Below are positions 23,233-33,011 of a stretch of 64,000 bases of DNA, piece by piece. The stretch covers positions 20,958,001 through 21,022,000 of the forward strand of contig OU612068.1 of assembly GCA_914767715.1 (NCBI GenBank), in the 5' to 3' direction. The translations under genes were made by a program, and so were the position numbers. Position 1 is the first letter of the stretch. Each line of letters starts with the position of its first letter. Source of the DNA: Membranipora membranacea (Eukaryota; Bryozoa; Gymnolaemata; Cheilostomatida; Membraniporidae). Below the pieces are notes generated by a model that was not told the DNA's origin, ran no database searches, and was given only the letters and a program-made list of their open reading frames with translations.

Positions 23233-26173
23233 TAATACACGATCATGAAGCAACAAATTAACCTACCATAACTGACAGTCAGGTTCCTCTCTTCATTTTC
23301 TACATTATCTCCTGATTTCTGCCTAAGGATTGCTTCTAGAAATTAGGTTAAGTGGGGTTTAGTAGGCCTCTCTGAAGGAATAACTGACCAGCATAGTGTT
23401 AAAGTTTGAAACCTAAAAAGAAGATATGGATTGGTGTCTAGATGAAGCAACAATTGAAGGTATTAAAAAACTGCTGTTATGGCCATATATGGTAAAACTG
23501 AGCCATGAGGACGACTTTTATAATTCTCAGAAAATTATTAGGCCAGCTATTATGCCCCCACAGGTGTGCCCTAATTTGCCATCATAACACTGATATTTAT
23601 ATTTATCCGGCTCTGAGGATTAGCATGCACTTCGAATGTGATTGGCCCTTATTGTTCAAATCAGGGCTAATCTATACCAGTCTAATAATATAGAGTATAG
23701 ACTAATATCATTAAATTACCAGTTTGTGTGAGGGCAGTCCATACTATTCAAACTAAGCCCAAGTTCCAAATATGATCAACCTGCCTGGGTGGTCATGTGA
23801 CTATTTGTTTTTGTTATCGAAATGAAATCTGCCAATCACAACATCATAGAATGTCTACACATATACCTTTCAATTTGGAATCGGAGTTATCAGTTGGTTG
23901 CACAGACAACTCATAATGCTATTAATTTTGGGAGTTGATGGTGGGTTAAGCATTTCCTCATTGTGAAATTCATAGTTAGTCACACTCGTTATGCGTGGAA
24001 AAGAGCAAAAAACATATAGTCATCTGATATTCTTTGAGAGATCAGAAGAATTGCTAATAATCTTTTTTTTTTTCACAACTTTTTGTAATTTCTTTCACAC
24101 ATAATGTAAAAACTCTGACCAGGATGACATTGTCTACCTAATAAAATAAATAAATCTTATAACTCACACAGATGATGGCATCTTTGATGGCTTAGATAGC
24201 CTGTGGCCGTTGGTAATGTAAGCCTCAACTTAAGAGTTCTTGATAGATGGGTAGAGCTCACCACCATTTGTGAACAACTCCCACATTAGGACACCAAAAG
24301 ACCACTACAATTGAACAAATAATGAGTAGCAAACTACGAATTAGCAAAATACAGGCAAGTTTCTTTTGATGACAATTATTCTGTTCTATGCTTGATGTTT
24401 TCGTTTTTGTTAACAAAGAGTTGAAAAATCTAGTCAGCCTCACAAAGAAAACATTCTGAGAATATTATGCAGCCAATAACAAAAAGAGAACTTCTTTGTT
24501 TGATGCTAATAAGGAGTATACAAAAAATGCATAAAAACACTAACAACTTCTGTTGTAGAGTCATATTTTCCTTCTCTCAGACTTTTGATGGCCATCCATT
24601 TAACAGGTTTGGGTCTATCGGTCTCACCATCACGATAATAGTCGGCACTGTAAATGTCCTTGCTCATTCCAAAATCTGCCAGCTTGACCACAAATGTATG
24701 GTCAACACTGCAAGTTATGAAAAGTCATGCAATAGAAATGTTTTAAATGAACACCCACACACTGGCAGTATATTTTCAGAGAGTGTACAGCAACAACAGC
24801 AACATTATATCAGTTTTGATGGTTTTGGGAAACTCCGATTCTATATGTGCATGCTGCTGCAGGCTGGAGGGGCATAGCTCCAAATGCAGTTATCTAGATC
24901 TTACAGGCAGTTTCTTGCAGCAATATCTCGATAAAACCTCATCAAACGTGTGATTACATGGCGTCATTTTATCAAAGAAATGAGGACAGAATCACTATCT
25001 TTAGCAAAGTGGATAGCTGAGCCAATTTGATTGCTAAAAATTTCAAATCAGGTAATAATTACATATTCTTAGAGATATAGTTCATCATAATTATTTGTTT
25101 TAAAAAATAAATGATCAGCCTAAAGTGGCTTTTTGCGTCACGTCATAATGTGTGTGATTTTTTTAAATTTGATGATATTATTTGCAATTATAAGCAGTTT
25201 GGGTCAAATCTTTTGTTAGTTTCACAGATAAAAAGGTCGATACATCGCACCTGTTGCGAGGCCATGCCGAGCCAAAAGGCCTCTGGGTGTACTGGAAATA
25301 TAGAATAGTTCTTGCCTCTCCTTGTTGGCTACAACAGCTTTTAAATCACTGAACTAAGCCTCTTCGACCCTTGAACCACATCTAGCTGCTATTGTTGTAA
25401 CCCTGTTTGTAGACCTTTCCAGTTTTCTCACACATTGATTATCATCAGCTATTATGATTTCAGATCCGTTGTTAATTTGAACCAAATCATCGATTTTAAA
25501 GAAACCAGCATTGCCCGCAACATCATCTTCAAGACTGGAGCCATTAGGAGAACCTAAAATCAAAATATAGGTAATTAATTGCATGGAAATCTGCTTCATT
25601 CTTTTCAGTAAAACGACATTCATTCAGTCAACACCACAACAAGCATCGGGACTCCAGATCCTCTCCGATGAACAGAGAGGCAATGTGTTTGTGAGAGGAT
25701 AATTCATGAACCTGCTAAATATTGGATTTCCTCTTGCTGAGAGATTGTGGTGACACTATGCTGAATTGAAACAAGAAATCCGCCGGGATTCAGTAGATCA
25801 GGCTCAATATTATAAGTGTTTCTCCATACCTGCTCATGAGGTAACCCGCTGAGTTCACCAAAACTTACAAGTGGATCACTTGAAAACAATAAGATGGATG
25901 ACTGTGCTATGGTTCCATTCTAAGGAATATTATGCATAACAAGATGTTACTCAATATGCAAGACGGCTTTAGGACAACATTGTTTTCTATATGTCTAGCC
26001 AACTATATCCTAAACCTTTTCTAAACCAAAAGCCGTTCATCCATGCTGGATGATTTATTTCTGCGTATATTTTAATGATACTACAAGATTGCACCTCCCT
26101 CGGAAAAGATAAAAATGCCCCGGTTATAAGGCACCCAACAGCTATAAGGCACCCCTTTGAAAGGAGAACTGAC

Positions 26174-26230
26174 CTTGATAAGATTCGAACTCGCAACATC
26201 ATGTTTACAAGGCACTGAGCTATTCAGTCT
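26174..26230 (-). mobile_element. tRNA-like SINE head, unit B copy
   Basis: Near-identical to 4,991-5,047, with box A-like TAGCTCAGTG and box B-like GAGTTCGAATC on the minus strand. It lies at the same distance upstream of the exon 2 relic. Confidence 0.4.
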
Positions 26231-26404
26231 CTTGTACCTATTCATCCTATTCAGCTATTCAGCCAATTCAACCTACTGAGCCTCTATTCATCTCGCTTGT
26301 AGGGCGAGGTTTTGGTCCAAGTCAAATATAAAAATGCTTCAAAGGATAGCCGCACCTATATGCTCCTCTCTTATAGGCGCCTTCACCTATAAGGCACGCG
26401 CCTT

Positions 26405-26665
26405 ATAGGTGAGGTATTACGGTTTGTTTTTGTGAATTTATAGAGGTTACCACTTTTGAACTGCAGTAACAATGAGCACTGTTTTACTCAAACAAGTTTG
26501 TCCAAACTACTACAACTATGACAACAATAATAATGGACACCGAACCTTATCAAAAATACTTTGCATTGTATAAGAGGATAGGTAGCTGAGCACATTACCA
26601 TGGTAACCAATGGGAAAGCTGCCTCAAAACATTCTTCAATACCAGCAAAACACACAACATTCGAT
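26405..26665 (-). promoter_or_regulatory. Conserved 5' flank block of C-type units (unit B copy)
   Basis: Aligns with 5,225-5,480 and with the upstream flank of gene C at 53,870-54,085, including the ACCAATGGGAAAG word. It is probably the old promoter-proximal region of this dead copy. Confidence 0.35.
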
Positions 26666-28422
26666 GTTTGCATTTTGCATTAAATTTCCATTTCAACTGA
26701 TAGTGAATTGGCAGCATCCTACACAGGATTCGACCTCATTTTGAACAACAAGGAGATGACACGTTCTTAAAGTCCATCAAGGGTATCTATATCTATGTTG
26801 CCAAGTATGAGTTGCTAAATGTTTTCCTGCCTGCATGTAGAATTATCTGTCATTCATTTTAGAATAGACAGTTTTCTGAGCTCTGATTTATGCCTCAATT
26901 CGGAGTTGTCCTCTCTCCAGTTTGGTACTTTTAACCCACGCCGCATAGGAAAAACGTGCTGAAAGAGGGTTTTCTTGAAAACCGCTTATGTTAGGATAAA
27001 ATAGATTTTTGATTCAGAATCCGCATCATTGAAAACCCTGTGAGACAGGGTTTCCAAATCATTGGAGGCTTGAATAATTAAATCTTAATTCTGCCAAATG
27101 GTCCGCAAAACTGGCAGAATTTGATATAATTGACTAACCGTATACCAAGAATATATCCCAAACTATGTCCCTATATCAGTTTTCAATGGTGCAGATTCTG
27201 AATCAAATATCCTTTTTATCCTACTATAAGCGGATTTCAAGATAACCCTCTTTTCAGCACGTTTTTCCTATGTGGCGTGGGATAAAAGTACTAAACTGGA
27301 GAGAGGACAACTCCGAATAGAGGCCTAAATCAGAGCTCAGAAAACTGTCTATTATCTGTCATTCATTCTAGAATTATCTGTCATTCAATCTCATTACAAA
27401 TAATAATGATTTTATATAACATCAAATTTTTAGGGTGTTGGAAAATTTATTATACAACTAACCTTGGTTTTAGTATAAGCAGCATGACTAACAACCTATC
27501 ATTAGATAGAAATTCGAAGTTGTAAGCGACATTTTATGGTGATTGGTTTTATTTCATAAATTCACCCTGGTTGACAGCATTATCACTTTGTGCATAAACT
27601 TACTATTATATATGGTTACGGGTTTTTGGTACTGCGTTCACCCCCCCCCCCCCACCTTTCTTTGAGACATTATGACAATGATGACAATATTGTATGAATA
27701 TCCTATCACATATGGTACGTCTCTGAACACTTATGGTTCCTGTACATCATGCAACTACTATTGTCACACCTTATAATAAAAGCAAGATTAGACCGCTAAA
27801 AATTATCACCAACTTCAATGACATTAATACAACCCAGGAGTAACAACGCTGTTACTTTTACTGTAATACCCCTTTTACTCCTTGGTACAACACTAATATC
27901 ATCAAAGTGAAACTGCCTGCCAAAGTCATGTATACACCATTAGCGCATCAATAAGTATATGCAGCAGCTAGAGCTTGAGTCAGTAACATCAGGACCATCG
28001 TTCAATACAGTAGCATTCTGACTGTTGTGCTGTCAGTAGCATTGCAACCATCATCCAATACAGTAGTGCTTTGACCTACAAAATATTCAGCTGCAGTGTA
28101 ATCATCACACAGCAGATTTATATTGCATATCATTTTAATCATCTCTTAGATCAGTTGTTTTCTGATCGTTGTGTAAACTTGTACAAAATCGGCTACAGCA
28201 GAGCTAGAGAACATAATTTATATCGAATATTCATATACTGACCGAGAGCCAATATAACAACTTAACGCATAAAAGGATAAGGATACATCCAGGTCAGAAT
28301 ATTTCAATCTTATATAGCTATATATTTATATACATATTTTCCTTTCATTAAACTTTTATAATAATATTCAGGGACCAGGGTAATTTAATAAATAATTAAT
28401 AATAAATGATAATTCAATCTCT
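26666..28422. other. Upstream spacer of unit B
   Basis: Matches 5,481-6,792 of unit 0 almost throughout, apart from the inserted foldback element 26,865-27,351. It carries a poly-C tract near 27,641. No gene is seen. The match breaks at about 28,422, where the retroelement begins. Confidence 0.6.
26865..27351. mobile_element. Foldback element, TAGACAGTTTTCTGAGCTC family, copy 1
   Basis: This 487 bp insertion is absent from the same site in unit 0 (near 5,682). Its two ends are inverted repeats of about 170 bp, from TAGACAGTTTTCTGAGCTC at the left to its reverse complement at the right. There is no coding capacity, so it is a non-autonomous DNA element. A second copy is at 39,560-39,987. Confidence 0.8.
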
Positions 28423-30380
28423 TTGTGCCATTTCCTCTCATCTTCTGTCAAAGTCTTCGAATAAAAGTCGATGGGATGCTCCTTCCCATCCCTCTTTTGA
28501 GACAATACTGCACCGAGAGCATAACCTGAAGCATCTGTGGTCAATATGAATTCCACACTGAAATCAGGAAAGACCAATACTGGTGCGGTTGTCAGGGCTT
28601 TCTTCAGCTTATTCATAGCTAACTCACACTCTTTGGTCCACTCAAACTCCACCTTATCACTAGTTAGCCGTGTCAGAGGCAATGCTATTGTGCTATAAGA
28701 TCGAACAAAGGTCCTATAAAAGCCACACATCCCCAGAAATCGCCTAACCTCCCGTTGGCATTTCGGTGCTGGAAACTCCTTGACTTTATCTGTATTATGA
28801 GGGGAAACAGCTATCCCTTCTTGTGATATGATGTGTCCAAGATAGGTGATTTCTTTTTGGAAGAAATGACTCTTGGACAGCCGGTATTTCAGACCTGACG
28901 CGCGGAGGCGTTCAAACACTGTGCGTAAAAGCTGCATGTGACTCTCAAAGTCCGAGGAACACAACAACCAATCATCGAGATATACAACCGAGCTCCCTGA
29001 ACTAATTAAGTCAGCCATCATGGCCATCGACAGGCGAGCAAACGTTGCTGGACTGGACTTGAGTCCTTGGGCCATGACACGGAATCGGTATACACCAAAC
29101 TCGGTGATGAATGACGACTTCTCACGGGAATCTTCATGTAATTCAACCTGGAAAAATCCCTGTGCTAAGTCAATGGCTGAGAAAAACGTCTTACCATGCA
29201 TCATCTCCATCGCGCTCTCGATTGAAGACAAGTACATAGATTGGGTTTTAGTGATTTTGTTCAGCTTCCTGTAGTCTACACAGAATCGATAACTCCCATC
29301 TTTTTTCCTGATCAAAAGAATAGGTGAACTATAATGTCCACTAGCCATTTCTATCATGCCTTTCTCAAGCATATCGTCAATCTGTTTCTTGACTTCGGCT
29401 TTTAGCCCTTGTGGTATAGGGTAGGGCTTGCTCCTTACTGGACCTGCATCTGGGTCAGTTTCGATGACGTGTTTTACCAATGAAGTACGGCCGAGCTCTG
29501 CGATAGTCTCAGCAATACAGTCGGAGAATTCATTTATCAATTTACGGAACGACTCCATCTGTTCTGTATTGAGGGTGGTCTTCTCCTGATCTAAACCATC
29601 ACCGGGTTTTTCTCTGTTTGTGGCTCTGGTCCTGGGCGTTGTCTCCAAACCTGTCAATAGTAGCTCATCCTCTCCTACACCTTCTGCTTCCCCGATAACC
29701 GTATTTACTTGGATCATCTGTGGAGAGCTAGATGTATTCATTACAGGTACTACTATTTGACGATGGGTTGGAACACTTAAACTCCGACCAAACATCAAAT
29801 GTCTTGGGCCGCTAGTGCTGTCACCCTCAAAATAAACGAAATCATCACAACTCGCTGAAGAGTCGATCTCTGCAAGTACCGCTACTTCAGATAGGGGGGG
29901 AATATGGACAGAAGCAACAACCCTCACCTTGTGAGAGCTAACCATGTTGATTTTGTGCTTACCTTTCTGTCCACCCATCGGTATAACATCATGTCCAATC
30001 TTCAACTGGCACTTCGAGAAATTATAAGTAACATCCCCTAATTTCTCCAAGAAGTCTGCTCCAAGTAGAACATCTTGTGCAATATCATTGGCGACATGAA
30101 AACATTGATTTACCAGTGATGACCCTAGCTGGACCTTTACCGCAACTCTCCAAGATATATCTATCGGTACACCATTGACACCAGTCGCTTCCAAATCTGA
30201 AGGGTATAGTTTGAGTTTCAATTCCTTGGCCGTTTTACCTTTTATCAATGAAACAGTAGCTCCAGCATCCACCAATGCAAGTTGGGGTTTGCCATTCAGT
30301 TCAATCGGTACGACTGCTTGTCTGCATCGTCCTCCTTTAATCCCAGCTATAATTTCTTGGACACTGAAGCTCTCTGATTG
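28368..30380 (-). CDS. Retroelement protease-reverse transcriptase (pol fragment)
   Basis: The frame opens directly after the TGA that ends the env-like frame (30,381-30,383). Its first Met codon is at 30,275. An aspartic protease comes first, with VDAGATVSLI as the flap-side catalytic motif (DAG rather than the usual DTG/DSG) and an ILLGADFL-type motif downstream. The RT follows with VDYRKLN, FSAIDLAQGF and the catalytic VVYLDDWLL (YxDD), then LGHIIS and GFYRTF as in Ty3/Gypsy RTs. RNase H begins (TDASGYALGAVLSQ) and is cut off. About the last 17 codons, below 28,423, come from flanking DNA. As it stands it cannot integrate. Confidence 0.88.
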   Translation of the reverse strand, partial: QSESFSVQEIIAGIKGGRCRQAVVPIELNGKPQLALVDAGATVSLIKGKTAKELKLKLYPSDLEATGVNGVPIDISWRVAVKVQLGSSLVNQCFHVANDIAQDVLLGADFLEKLGDVTYNFSKCQLKIGHDVIPMGGQKGKHKINMVSSHKVRVVASVHIPPLSEVAVLAEIDSSASCDDFVYFEGDSTSGPRHLMFGRSLSVPTHRQIVVPVMNTSSSPQMIQVNTVIGEAEGVGEDELLLTGLETTPRTRATNREKPGDGLDQEKTTLNTEQMESFRKLINEFSDCIAETIAELGRTSLVKHVIETDPDAGPVRSKPYPIPQGLKAEVKKQIDDMLEKGMIEMASGHYSSPILLIRKKDGSYRFCVDYRKLNKITKTQSMYLSSIESAMEMMHGKTFFSAIDLAQGFFQVELHEDSREKSSFITEFGVYRFRVMAQGLKSSPATFARLSMAMMADLISSGSSVVYLDDWLLCSSDFESHMQLLRTVFERLRASGLKYRLSKSHFFQKEITYLGHIISQEGIAVSPHNTDKVKEFPAPKCQREVRRFLGMCGFYRTFVRSYSTIALPLTRLTSDKVEFEWTKECELAMNKLKKALTTAPVLVFPDFSVEFILTTDASGYALGAVLSQKRDGKEHPIDFYSKTLTEDERKWHKEIELSFIINYLLNYPGP

Positions 30381-32285
30381 TCATTGTGGTAAATTTGGGT
30401 AGATCGGCGTATATGGGGGAATTGTTGAGACTGTTGATGGTGCGCTCGGTGTCACCGTGCGTTGAGCACCACGTTCGACATCGGCCATTATGACATATTC
30501 TTTGAAAGAAGTCTGATCAGAAGCGTCTCTACATAGTGGTTCGAGTTCGTGGGCCTTGATTTCAGACAAATCAATGGTTGAACCACTGGTGGAACCTTCC
30601 GTATGGCCAACTGCTGCAACTAGACCCGAGACTTTTCTGAAACTACATAACCTACGAAGACAGCTGACTAAACCGCCAAAAGTTATGAGCGAGACTAAAA
30701 TATTGGAAGCCAAGGTCCAGAGTTCAAAGCCAGATGCGACATGACCACCGAAGAGAAAACTGAAATATGCACCTCCCAACAAGTTCTCTTTTGATTCAAT
30801 CACATTCTTCTCAAATGTGTGATACGGACCTGACTGCACCCCCATGGCCTCTAGTACCTTCTTCTGACGAGATAATGTGGCGAGTATCTCATTCAAATCG
30901 GAATGAGATGAAAATCTCTGCCAGTCCATACGGTGGGCTTGGTTATAAATCGTCTCGTGAACATGAATTGGATGAGCGCCTAACGATAAGCCTGGTATCC
31001 TTAAGTCCTCGGACAGAACAGCTTCTGTCAAGGAGCCATTATGGTCGTACCTCATGATCCTACCTTCAAGTCGTAAGGCCACCTTTGGTCTAGAACTACA
31101 TAAAACATGAATGCTCTGCCGATAAACCACGTTGTCGGTGGGATCTAGAAAGCCTGTATGGGTTGATGTGCCGATGGTAATATTTATGGGTAAGAACTGG
31201 GTGCAGTTGTCTTTTTCCATGGGTAAAAATGTATAATGACTGATCTCAGTACAGGGATAAACCTGTAGAAATCCCTGACCAGCTTCTGCTCTTATATTGC
31301 TATGGCCAAGTATGTGTCTGGCTACACTCGTAGGATGATGTTCAGCGAGAACAGTCAGTGTTCTCAATGCTTGTGCCATATTGTTGCAGGTATATTTGTA
31401 CGACGCCCAGTAAAGATTCGTTTCCGATTGAGCAAGCTTATAGGCGAGGGGTTGTACCATTATACTGAAGGCGGCAGCCATGCCACTACCGATTTGTACC
31501 TCCGGTTGTGCGCGTACGATTTCTATGGAATCGCTCAACATTTTGTTAACCCGGGAGGTCAAGTTTTGGGTTGATAGGTCTGTCGTATTGAAGGAGACTA
31601 CTAAACCTTGATCCGATTTTAGAATTTTGGTGCATGAATTGGTTGGTCTGATTCCATGGTCGTAAAAGGTAAGGGCTATATCCTCAGCTGAGCTGATGAA
31701 GTGATTGTCCAAATACCTTCCCTCGACTTCAAACCATTCCTCATATTTACAGAAATTCTCCTGTTGTGAGTTCCATACTAAAATGGACTCATCATCCAAT
31801 CTGCACTGGCCCCATTGGAACTTGCAATGTGACGCGTCACCAGCGCTGCTCGAGAAACTTGCATCTCCGTAACGCTTGAACACGGTGGCCGTGATGTAGC
31901 TACATTGCTTGTATGAAAAATTGTGCCACTTACAACAATATACATACGATATGTCTGCAGAGTTCCTGGTGGAGTATACTCCATCTCCACCGTAGAGTTT
32001 TCCCTCACTGCATTTACTGGTCCGAACCATTTCTCTACACTCTGACGCAGTGACAGAAAGTGCTGAGTTGGATACCTTTTTGTCCCTCACATCAGTGAAG
32101 AATGAAATTTGAGTGGAAACAGTGAACTCAGTTTTCATACACTGGATGGCATCTACTCTCCACTCGACTGAGTTTTCAGTATATACCATTGCTTTGATCG
32201 GGACTGGTTCGTGTGTATTACTTGTGTCGGGTCCGGTATCGCATTTGTAATCATACGAGAACCTGTGAATGTCCGGTAATGCCAA
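30381..32285 (-). CDS. Env-like type I membrane glycoprotein of the retroelement
   Basis: About 634 codons without a break. The protein is rich in cysteine and has several N-glycosylation sequons (NFS, NTT, NLT, NCT, NIT, NGS). Near the C-terminus it has a hydrophobic membrane segment (around LWTLASNILVSLITFGGLVS), followed by a basic/Cys stop-transfer stretch and a roughly 90-residue cytoplasmic tail. The tail ends in a proline-rich stretch with YPNL, a possible YPxL-type late motif. The frame has no signal peptide of its own; a hydrophobic stretch that would serve lies just upstream in another frame. I could not see a clear furin site or assign it to a fusion-protein class. Its place between gag and pol is odd. 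Confidence 0.65.
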   Translation of the reverse strand: MALPDIHRFSYDYKCDTGPDTSNTHEPVPIKAMVYTENSVEWRVDAIQCMKTEFTVSTQISFFTDVRDKKVSNSALSVTASECREMVRTSKCSEGKLYGGDGVYSTRNSADISYVYCCKWHNFSYKQCSYITATVFKRYGDASFSSSAGDASHCKFQWGQCRLDDESILVWNSQQENFCKYEEWFEVEGRYLDNHFISSAEDIALTFYDHGIRPTNSCTKILKSDQGLVVSFNTTDLSTQNLTSRVNKMLSDSIEIVRAQPEVQIGSGMAAAFSIMVQPLAYKLAQSETNLYWASYKYTCNNMAQALRTLTVLAEHHPTSVARHILGHSNIRAEAGQGFLQVYPCTEISHYTFLPMEKDNCTQFLPINITIGTSTHTGFLDPTDNVVYRQSIHVLCSSRPKVALRLEGRIMRYDHNGSLTEAVLSEDLRIPGLSLGAHPIHVHETIYNQAHRMDWQRFSSHSDLNEILATLSRQKKVLEAMGVQSGPYHTFEKNVIESKENLLGGAYFSFLFGGHVASGFELWTLASNILVSLITFGGLVSCLRRLCSFRKVSGLVAAVGHTEGSTSGSTIDLSEIKAHELEPLCRDASDQTSFKEYVIMADVERGAQRTVTPSAPSTVSTIPPYTPIYPNLPQ

Positions 32286-32338
32286 CTCAGAAGAACTACA
32301 TACAAGAGGTCGTTCTGCATAAACAGGGCCGGTAGCGT

Positions 32339-32989
32339 TTAATGGAGGTAGTTCCTGGTCGAGTTCTGGTTAGAGGCTGTCACTCCCCCGAGTAGACAGC
32401 AGAAGGTTAGAGCAGCTAGTGTCACCATCTGGATGGTTGCCAGCTGCTTAACCTTCTTAGCCTTGGCCTTGGGTCTCCTGGTCGACCTGACCTGGTGTAC
32501 CTGCTGGCCAACCTCGACAGACTCCTCATTAGCCATGACGAAGTTGACGAAATCGTCGTCCTCCATCTGGCTAACGGCATTCACTTTATTATACTCTGGA
32601 CATTGTTTCCTAATATGGCCCCATTGTTTGCAGTGGCCACATTGATCTTTACCGTGAGTACGAGGTGTTTGTTGGGAGTGGTCAGCCTGCGCACCCTTGT
32701 TCCATTGTTGATGCTGGCCGTACCCTCTGTTTTGGTTACCGTGGTTGTTGTATCGATCATTGCGATACCCACCATGGTTATTGTAATTATTATTGTAATA
32801 ACCGTTTCTGTTTTGATTGTTGTTGTAGTAACCGTTTCTATTTTGGTTGTTGTGGTAGCCCTGACCTCTACCCCGCATCCGACCTCTATTCTGGTAGTTT
32901 TGAGGCAATCTGGTCTGATTTTGCACCAGATTCTTAAGGTGCGACACCTCTTTGTTGAGTGAAGTCAAACTGTCTTTGACCTGGAGCAC
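32339..32989 (-). CDS. Retroelement nucleocapsid-like frame with zinc knuckle
   Basis: About 216 codons. The first part is a low-complexity Asn/Tyr/Gly/Arg-rich region with repeated NQNRNGYYNN units. It is followed by one CCHC knuckle (CGHCKQWGHIRKQC, C-x2-C-x4-H-x4-C), so it should bind RNA. The frame is +1 relative to the preceding gag frame, so either a programmed shift or a mutation separates them near 33,050-33,070. Its C-terminal end has a basic patch followed by a hydrophobic stretch (QMVTLAALTFCCLLGGVTA) that looks like a signal peptide. Confidence 0.75.
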   Translation of the reverse strand: MLQVKDSLTSLNKEVSHLKNLVQNQTRLPQNYQNRGRMRGRGQGYHNNQNRNGYYNNNQNRNGYYNNNYNNHGGYRNDRYNNHGNQNRGYGQHQQWNKGAQADHSQQTPRTHGKDQCGHCKQWGHIRKQCPEYNKVNAVSQMEDDDFVNFVMANEESVEVGQQVHQVRSTRRPKAKAKKVKQLATIQMVTLAALTFCCLLGGVTASNQNSTRNYLH

Positions 32990-33011
32990 AGTTTCCTCCT
33001 CCTCTGACTCG

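Larger units (their letters stand above)
22530..25878 (-). pseudogene. RTK pseudogene, unit B (C-type)
   Basis: Relics in transcript order: exon 2 (25,712-25,878), exon 3 (25,251-25,553), the 3' part of exon 19 (24,905-24,932, RDIAARNCL), exon 20 (24,545-24,707), exon 21 (24,168-24,304), exon 22 (23,267-23,412) and the first 40 bp of exon 23 (22,530-22,570). Exons 4-18 are deleted, joining the NHL part straight to the catalytic loop with no membrane helix. There are in-frame stops in exon 3 (TAG), exon 21 (TAA) and exon 22 (TAA). The exon 21 and 22 stops are the same as in unit 0. Exon 20 reads WMAIKSL, so the conserved Glu of the APE-equivalent motif is Lys. Its donor has weakened to GTTAGT. 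Confidence 0.82.

Noticed and set aside
32433-32962. Plus-strand open frames opposite the retroelement nucleocapsid region
   Set aside because: They mirror the Asn/Tyr/Gly-rich repeats of the minus-strand frame and give Val/Ile- or Cys/Tyr-rich low-complexity protein.
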